This document shows positions 52,282-61,200 of a stretch of DNA of 64,000 bases, in pieces (position 1 is the first letter of the stretch; each line of letters begins with the position of its first letter). The translations under genes were made by a program, and so were the position numbers. Source of the DNA: Streptomyces catenulae (lineage in GTDB: Bacteria > Actinomycetota > Actinomycetes > Streptomycetales > Streptomycetaceae); contig NZ_JODY01000003.1 in assembly GCF_000718015.1 (NCBI RefSeq), positions 186,001 to 250,000 on the forward strand, written 5' to 3'. The notes under the pieces are model-generated. The model did not search any database, had not been told where the DNA came from, and worked only from the letters and a program-made list of their open reading frames with translations.

Positions 52282-55200
52282 TCACTGCGCGGACTCGCAG
52301 TTCTCGACGACCAGGCCCGCCGGGAGGGACGTACCCGTCATGGCGGTGACGAGCGCGGCGCCGGAGCGGTGCCACAGCACGCTGTCGCCCAGCCGCGCGA
52401 AGCCGTGCTCCGTGAGCAGCTCCGGCGTCAGCACCGCCCCGTCGGCCTCGACGAACACCCGCTCGGCGCCGGGGGTGAAGCTGTCACCGGCCGCGAGCGC
52501 CGCGACCCGCCGCAGCAGCGCCCGGACGACGTCCGAGGCGTGGGAGTCGTCCCAGAACACCGCCCCGCTCAGGTACAGCACCCGCGGCGGTTGCCCGCCG
52601 CCCCGGCCGTCCGTCGCGAGCAGCGGCGCCACCGGGTCCGCCGCCGTCAGCGCCCCGGTGTCCACGGAGCCGATCCGGTAGTGGATCTTGCCGAGCGCCG
52701 CGCCGGTATCCGCCGCCGCCTCGGCGGGGGCCCACCGGGTGACCAGGAGCCGTCCCCGGACCAGCTCCTGGTCGACGAGGAGCGGCACCGGCGGCGCGGC
52801 GAGGTCCGGGGCGGTGTCCCGGGTGGTGTCCGGGGTCTGGGACGGGGCGGCGCCGAGGTTGGCGAGCGGCAGCGGCGCGGGAGCCGGGAGCCGTGGCGTC
52901 CGCTCCGCCACGGACTCCTGGACCGGCGCCGCCGGAGCCGACAGGGCCCGCGGGCCCGGTGCCGTCTCCCGCGGCGCGACCGCCTCCTCCGCCGCGACCG
53001 CCTCCCGCGGTGCCGCCGAGGCGCGGTGCGGCAGGAGGCGGGTGAACTCGGCCACCGGCGGCACCTGCAGCCGCTCCGGTCCCTGCACGGTGACCGTCCC
53101 GGCGCCGCCGCTGCTCGTACCGGCGCCGCTGCTCGTACCGGAGCCACCGGCCCGGTGCGGGGCGTGCTCCGGGCCGGTGGTCTCCCGGCGGCCGACGGGT
53201 GCCCCGCCCACGCGGCGCAGCCCGCGCTGTTCCTCCGTGCCGATCCAGGACACCGCGGTGCCCCGTGTGCGCGGGGGCAGCGCGGCGCGTTGGGCCGCGG
53301 ACAGCTCCACCAGTTCGCCGCGGAGGAAGGCGGTGCGCTGGGCGTCGGTGAGCGCGTCCCGCACCTGTGGGTCCAGTGCGGCGAGGTCGGCCGCGCGCTG
53401 ACTCTCCGACACCGCCGCCGCCGTCGCCCGCGCCGTCGCCGGGCCGTCGAGGAACAGGGCCCGCTCCACCTGCCGGAGCGCGGCGCCCAGCGCCGCCCGG
53501 CGGCGGCGGGCCTCCTCGTCGGTGCCGATGATCGGGGGCCACCGCAGAATGCCGGAGGCGAGCCGGAGCCGCTCCTGCGTACCGCGCGCCACGAGTGCCT
53601 GCGGGGTGACGCGGTGGTCCGTGGCGACCTCGGTCAGCGCGTACGGGACCGCGCCCAGCGCCCGGGCCATGTCCACCAGGTGCGCCGCCGCCCGGCCGGT
53701 CAGACCGAGGGCGCGCAGGGTGTGCGGCACCGCGCGGAGCTGTGCGGCCAGCTCCACCAGGTGCGGCACCGTCTCCTGGGGCAGCGCCAGGTCATGGGCG
53801 AGGCCCACCAACTCCTGGGCGCTGAACCACGGATACCGGCGCGGGTCGGCGAGCGCGGCGAACCGCTGCCGGGTCAGGCCCAGTTGCCGGGCGCGCCAGG
53901 CGGCGATGGCCGGGGCGAGCGCGGCGCGGTGCTCGGTGGCGTACCGCCACAGCGCGCGCCGCTGCTCGTAGGTCAGCCCGTCGTAGCCACCGGTCGCCGG
54001 GGCGGACGCCGTGCTCCCCGACCGTGCCACGTGGTCCGCGAGCGCGGGCAGCTCCTCGATGCCCACGCCCCAGGTGTGGAGCGTGGTGAGCAGCGCGACG
54101 ACGTACGGACCCTCGCTGCCGCCGGGGTGGACCAGGGCCCGGGCGTCGATGCCGTGGTGGGCCAGCAGCGCGCCGAAGTCCCGGTCGCTCCAGGGCAGGA
54201 GGGGGCCGACCCGCTCCGCGTGGCCCCGGAGCAGGCCCGTGAACACCTGGAGCAGATGGCGTCGCCCCTCCGGCAGGCGGAGGGCGTCGGCGACGTGCAG
54301 CAGGTGGAACGCGAGGGCCGGATCGACGCGCAGCGTCCCGGCGAGCGCGCGGACGTCGTGCAGCACGGGCCGCCCGGTGCGCGCGCCGTACTCGTAGAGG
54401 GCGTGCGTCAGCTCGGCGGGGGCGCCGGTCCCGTGGACGTAGGTGGCGATCTCCGCGAAGGTGATGCCGCCGCGGACGAGTTGGCGGTACTCGGCGGCGC
54501 TCCGGCCGCCCCCGGTGGTGCCGAGGCGGCCCGCGCGGTGGGCGACCCATCCCGTCAGCGCCGTCAGGAGCGCGGGCCCGCCGGGCGCCAGGACGTACTG
54601 GTGCCGGATGTCCGTGCCGGTACGGCGTTCCCGGGTGTCCACGGTGCGGTCGATCCGGGTCAGCACGTCATGGAAATCCTCGCTCCGCAGCTCCTCGAAC
54701 GGGTGGCCGTCCATCAGCGCGAGGACATGCAGCGGCGAGAGCCAGCGGCCGGTCCACTCGCGCTCGGCGGCGCTGCCGGGCCCGGCGAACGCCGGGTCGG
54801 CCAGGGTCCGGAACAGCCAGGCACGGTCCTGGGGTCCATGGGCCCGCGCCGCGGCGGCGACATCGCGGAGCAGTTGGCGGTGCTCCGCGGTGTCGGGGAT
54901 GCCGAAGGTGTGGAGGAAGTGGGCGAGGGCGGCGGGTTCGTCGTCCAGCAGCCCGGGCTGTACGGACCAGTGGGTGCCCTGTGCCCCGCCCTGCCGGGCG
55001 GGCTGCTGGGCCAGTTCGTCGAGGGCGTCGATGACCCGCTGTACCTCCGGGCCGGACTCCTGGACGTGCCGGGCGGCCAGGGGCGCGAAGAGGTCCCGCA
55101 GGACGTGCGGCGCGGCGAGCGAGTGGAGGGCCGCCAGCCGCATGGGGCGGCGGCTCAGCACCTGGTGGAAGGCGCGCGGGTTGCCCCGGAGCCCGAGGGC

Positions 55201-58200
55201 GTCGAGGGAGGCGCGGAACGTGTCGGGCTCCGGGACCTCGCCCATGGCGTGCAGCAGGGCCGAGAGGTCGTCCACCGGGAGGTCCAGCAGATGCTGGAGG
55301 TCCACCATCTGCCGGAGCGGGCCGAGGAAGAAGTCGTCCTCCGCCGCGGACAGCTCCGCGCCGTACTCCGGAGGGCTGACGGCGGTGTCCGCCGTGCCGG
55401 GCACCAGACCCTCGGCATCGGTCTCGCCGAGGGGCCCGGAGTAGTCCGTACGGCGCCGAGCGCGCCCGGCGTCCGTGCCGATCCAGGAGACGGCGGTGCG
55501 CGGCGTCTCCTCGGGCGGGGCGGCGTGCTGTCCGTCGGTCAGCTCCACCTCCTCGCCCGCGAGGAAGGCGGTGCGCTGTTCGTCGGTGAGCCGGTCCCGG
55601 ACCTGCGGGGGAAGGGCGGCGAGGTCGGCCGCGCGCTGTGCCTGGGACGCGGTCGCCGCCTCGGCGTGCGCCGCCGCGGGACCTTCCAGGAACAGCGCCC
55701 GGGTCACCCGCGCGACCGCGTCGCGCAGCCCCGCCCGGCGGCGGTCGGCCTCGGCACGGTCCCCGGCGCCGAAGACCGAGGGCCACCGCAGGAAGGCGGC
55801 CACGAGCCGGTTACGGCCCTGGGCGCCGGAGGCCATCAGCTCCTGCGGGGTGCGGCCGAAGGCCGCGGCGACCTCCGCCAACGCCACCGGGATCGCGCCC
55901 AGTTCCCGCACCAGATCCACCAGCTGCGCCGCATCCGTGCCGGTCAGGGCCAGGGCGCGCAGGGGGTGCGGGACCGTGTGGAGCCGTTCGGCGAGGTCCA
56001 CCAGACGGGGCACTGCCTCCCGGGGCAGTTCGAGGCGGCGGGCGAGACCGACCAGCTCCCGGGCGTTCCACCCGTCCGTGCCGTTGAGGGCGTGGAACCG
56101 CTCCGGGGAGAGCCCCAGTTGCCGGGCGCGCCAGGCGGCGACGGCCGGGACGAGGGCCTCGCGGTGCGCGGCGGCGTACTCCCACAGGGCGCGGCGCTGC
56201 GGCAGCGCCGCCCCGTCGTAGCCGCCGTCCAGGGCGGGCGCCTGCGGGTCGTACGCCGTCAGGAAGTCGGCCAGTGCGCCGAGTTCGTCGATACCGGTGT
56301 CCCAGCTCTGGAGCGCGGTGAGCAGGGCGACGGCGTGGGTGGCTTCGGCTCCGCCGGGTGCGGAGAGCAGATCGGTGACGCGGATGCCGTGCTGTCCCAG
56401 CAGCGTGCCGAGGTCCTGGTAGAGCCGGCCGACGAGGGCGTCGTTCCGCTCCGCGCGGTCCCGGAGGTAGTCCTCGAACACCTCGAAGACCATGGCGTGT
56501 TCGTCCTCCGGCAGGCGGAGGGCGGTGGCGACGTGCAGCACGGTGAGCGCCGACACCGGGTCGGTGTGCAGCTCCTCGGCGAGCGCGCGGACCTCGTCCA
56601 CCACGGGCCGCCCGATGCTCGCGCCGTACTCGTACAGGGCGTGCATCAGCTCGGCGGGGGCGCCGGTGTGCAGGACGTAGTCGACGGTGCCGGAGAGGGT
56701 GATGCCCTGCGCGGCGAGCCGCCGGTACTCCTCGGGGGGCTGGTTGCCTCCGGTGCGGTCGATGCGGCCCGCCTGCTGGGCGACGTGGTGTTCCATCGCC
56801 TCCAGGAGCGCGGGCCCGCCGGGCGCGAGTACGTACTCGTTCAGGATGTCGGTGCCGATGATGATCGCCCGGATGGCCGCGGCGTTGTCGATCCGCTCCA
56901 GGAAGTCGAGGAAGTCCTCGCCCCGCATCTCCTCGAACGGGTGCTGCGCCATCAGGAAGAAGACATGCATCGGCGAGAACCAGCGGCCGGTCCACTCGCG
57001 CCCGGCGGCGTCCCCGGGCCCGGTGAACGCCGGGTCGGCCAGGGCGCGGAAGAGCCAGGCGCGGTCGTGCGGGGTGTAGGCGCGGGCGAGGACCGCGAAG
57101 TCGCGGAGCAGTTGGCGGTGTTCCGCGGTGTCGGGGAGGCCGAAGGTGTGGAGGAAGTGGGCGAGGGCGGCGGGCTCCTCGTCGAGCAGCCCGGGCTGTA
57201 CGGACCAGTGGGCGCCCTGCGCCACCCCTTGCCGGGCGGGCTGCCGGGCCAGTCCGTCGAGGGCGTCGACGACCCGCTGCACCTCCGGGCCGGACTCCTG
57301 GACAGGGCCGTCGGCCAGCGGGGCGAAGAGTTCCCGCAGGACGTGCGGCGCGGCGAGGGAGTGGAGGGTGACCAGCCGCATGGGGCGGCGGCTGAGCACC
57401 TGGTGGAAGGCGCGCGGGTTGCCCCGGAGCCCGAGGGCGTCGAGCGAGGCGCGGAAGGCGTCGGGCTCCGGGACCTCGCCCATGGCGTGCAGCAGGGCCG
57501 AGAGGTCCGACGTCGAGATCTCCATCAGGTGCTGGAGGTCCATCAGATGGTGGAGGGGGCCCAGGAAGAGGTCGTCCAGCGCCGACGCCGGTGTTTCGGC
57601 GTACTCGGGCGGCGTGGGCACGGAGGCGTAGTCCGGCAGACGCGTCCCGAGTGTGGCCGTCCGCGCCGGGTCGACGATCCGGCCCTCGGCGTCGGTCTGG
57701 CGGAGGGTGTCGGAGTAGTCCGTACGCCGGTACCTGCGCTGCTGGTCGGTGCCGATCCAGGAGGCGACGGTGTCCGGCGCCTCCCGGTCGGTGCCCGCGG
57801 GCTCGCCGGTGAGGTACGCGGTGGCCTGTGCGGCGGTGAGGCCCACCTCCTCGCCCGCCAGGAAGGCGGTGCGCTGGTCCTCGGTGAAGAGGTCCCGCAC
57901 CTGCGGGGGCAGCGCGGCGAGGTCGTCCGCGCGCTGCGCCTGCGAGAGTTCCGCCGCCGCTGCCTGCGCCGCTGCCAGGCCCTCGCGGAACAGCGTCCGC
58001 TCCACCCGGTCGATGGCGTGGCCCAGGGCCGCGCGGCGGCGCACCGCCTCCGGGTCGTTGTACGGGCCGAAGACCGCGGGCCAGCGCAGGATCTGGGAGG
58101 CGAGCCCGCTGCGCGCCTGGGCGTCGGAGACCGCCACCAGCTCTTCGAGGGTGAGGTGGCAGACCAGGGCGACCTCGGCCAACGCCAGCGGGACGGCGCC

Positions 58201-61200
58201 CAGTTCGTGGGCCAGCCGCACCAGGTGCACCGCGTCCGCGCCGGTCAGACCCAGATCGCGCAGGGCGTGCGGGACGGCGCGGAGCTGTTCGGCGAGGTCC
58301 ACCAGCTGGGGACGGGCCTCTTCGGGCAGCTCCAGGTGGTGGCCGAGGTCCGCCAGCTCCCGGGCGTGGAACCAGGGGTGGTGGACCGCGTCGTCGAGCG
58401 CGTCGTACCGCTCCTGGGAGATCCCCAGTTCGGCGGCGCGCCAGGCGGCGACGGCCGGGAGGAGGGCGTCGCGGTGCACGGCGGCGTACTGCCACAGGGT
58501 GCGGCGCTGCGCGGGCGTCGCCGCGGGGTAGTCGACCTCCGGCAGTCCGGCCGCCGCCGGCAGCCGGTCCGTTATATGGGTGAGGAGCGAGGGGAGTTCC
58601 TCGATCCCGGCCTGCCAGGTGTGGAGCGCGGTGAGCAGGAGGACGGTGTGGGCGGCCTCGGTCCCGCCGGGCGCGAGCAGCTCGGCGACGTCGATGCCGT
58701 GCTGGGCGAGGAGTCCGCCGAGGTCCCGGTCCCTCCAGTGGAGGAGGGTGCCGTCCCGCTCCGCGTCGTCCTGGACGTAGCCGGTCAGCACCCGGAGCAG
58801 CGGGCGCTGTCCGTCCCGCAGCCCGAGGAGGTCGGCGAGGTGCAGCAGGCTGAGCGCCGCCATCTCGCCGATACGCAGCTCCGCCGCGAGGGCGTGGACG
58901 TCGTCCGTACGGCGCTGTCGGCGCCGCTCCTCCGTGGCGAGCCAGGGGGTGAGGGTGTGCGGCGTGTTCCCGGGCAGTCCGGCGCGCTGCTCGTCGGTGA
59001 GCGGGACGGGTTCGCCGGTGAGGAACGCGGTGCGCTGCTCCTCGGTGAGTACGTCCCGGATCTGCGGGGAGAGTGCGGCGAGGTCGTCGGCGCGCCGGGC
59101 GCGGGACGCGGTCGCCGCCACGGTCCGCGCGGCCTCGGGCCCTTCCCGCAGCAGCGCCGCGGCCACCTGGTCGACCGCCTCGGCCAGCGCCGCCCGGTGG
59201 CGGTCGGCGTCGGCGCCGTGGAGCGCGGGCCAGGCCAGGATCTGCAGCGCCGGCCAGCGGCGTCCCCGGGCGCCGACCGCCACCAACTCCTGCGGCGTCG
59301 TCCGGTAGATCCCCGCGACCCGGGACAGCGCGGAGGGCACTCCGCCCAACTCCCGGGCCGTGGCGACGAGATGCGCCGCGTCCGGGCCGGTCAGCCCCAG
59401 GGCGCGCAGGGTGTGCGGCACCGCGCCGAGCTGTGCGGCGAGAGCGACCAGCGACGACACCGACTCCTGGGGCAGATCGAGGCCGCGGGCGAGGCCCACC
59501 AGCTCCCGGGCGTGGAACCACGGGTGGTCGTCCGCGTGGTTGAGCGTCCGGAACCGCCCCCCGGAGAGCCCAAGTTCGGCGGCGCGCCAGGCGGCGACGG
59601 CCGGGAGGAGGGCGTCGCGGTAGGTGGTGGCGAACTCCCACAGGGCGCGGCGCTGCGCGGGCTCCACATAGGCGTAGCTGTTGTCGAGTGCGGGCGCCTG
59701 CGGGACGTGGGCCGTGAGGAAGTCCGCGAGCGGCGCCAGCTCCTCGATGCCGACGTCCCAGGTCCGCAGCGCGGTGAACAGTGCGAGGAGGTGGGAGATC
59801 TCGGCTTCGTCGCGGGCGAGCAGCGCGGCGCGGTCGCCGCCGTGCTCCTCCAGCAGCTCCCCGAGGTCCCGGTGGCTCCAGCGCAGGAGGGTGTCGCCCT
59901 GCTCCGCCTGCTCCCGGAGATGGTCCTCGAACGCCTCGACGAGCAGCTGCCGGGCGTCGTCCTGGAGACCGAGGAGGTCGGCGAGGCGCAGCAGGCTGAG
60001 CGCCGACATCGGGTCGATGCGCAGTTCTTCGGTGAGCGCCTGGACCTCGTCCACCACGGGCCGCCGGGCGAGCGCGCCGTACTCGTACAGCGTGTGCATC
60101 ACATCGTCGGGCGCACCGCTCCGGCGGACGTGGTCGACGGTGCCGGTGAGGGTGACACCGGCGGCGGCCAACTCCCGGTACTCCGTGACGCTCCGGCCGC
60201 CCCCGGTGCGGTCGATACGGCCCGCGTGCTCGGCGACGTGGTGTTCCATCGCCGCCAGGAGCGCGGGCCCGCCGGGCGCGAGTACGTACTCCTCCAGGAT
60301 GCCGAACCCGAAGTAGAGCGCCCGGGTGGCCGCGGAGTCGTCGATCCGCTGGAGGAAGTCGAGGAAGTCCTCGCCCCGCATCTCCGCGAACGGATGGTCG
60401 GCCATCAGGAAGAAGACATGCATCGGCGAGAACCAGCGGCCGGTCCACTCCCGCTCGGCGGCGTTGCCTGGCCCGGTGAACGCCGGGTCGGCGAGGGTGC
60501 GCAGCAGCCAGGCGCGGTCCTGGGGCTCATAGGCCCGCGCGAGGGTGGCGAAGTCCTGGAGCAGTTGGCGGTTCTCCGCGGTGTCGGGGATGCCGAAGGT
60601 GTGGAGGAAGTGGGCGAGGGCGGCGGGTTCGTCGTCCAGCAGCCCGGGCCGTACCGACCAGTGGGTGGCCGGGAGCACGCCCTGCCGGGCGGGGCGGTCG
60701 GCCAGCTCGTCGAGGGCGTCGACGATCCGCTGCACCTCCGGGTCGGGCTCGGTGAACTGCCGGTGGACCAGGGGCGCGAACAGCTCCCGCAGGACCTCCG
60801 GCGCGGCGAGCGTGTGGAGCGTCTCCGGCAGCCGGGGCCACTGCCGCAGGACGTGGTGGTAGCCGTGCGGATGGTCGCGCAGCCCGAGGGCGTCCAGGGA
60901 CTCCTGGACGGCCCGGGGGTCCGGGACGTCGCCCCGCTCCCGGGCCAGCGCGACGAGGTGGTCCATCGGGACGTCGAGCATGCCGTGCAGCAGGCCGAGC
61001 CGCAGCACCTGCTCGGTGGTGAAGCCCGCGAGGACGGCGCCGTACTCCTGGACCAGGGCGGACGCGCCCCGGTCGGACTCCGGCAGCGCCGCGAAGTACC
61101 CCTCCGTGAGCGGCGGCTGCGTGCCGTAGCCGGGCGGCGCGGCGACCTCCTCGTAGCGCGGCGGAGGGGCACCGGTGCCCGCCGTCGGCACCGTGCTGAT

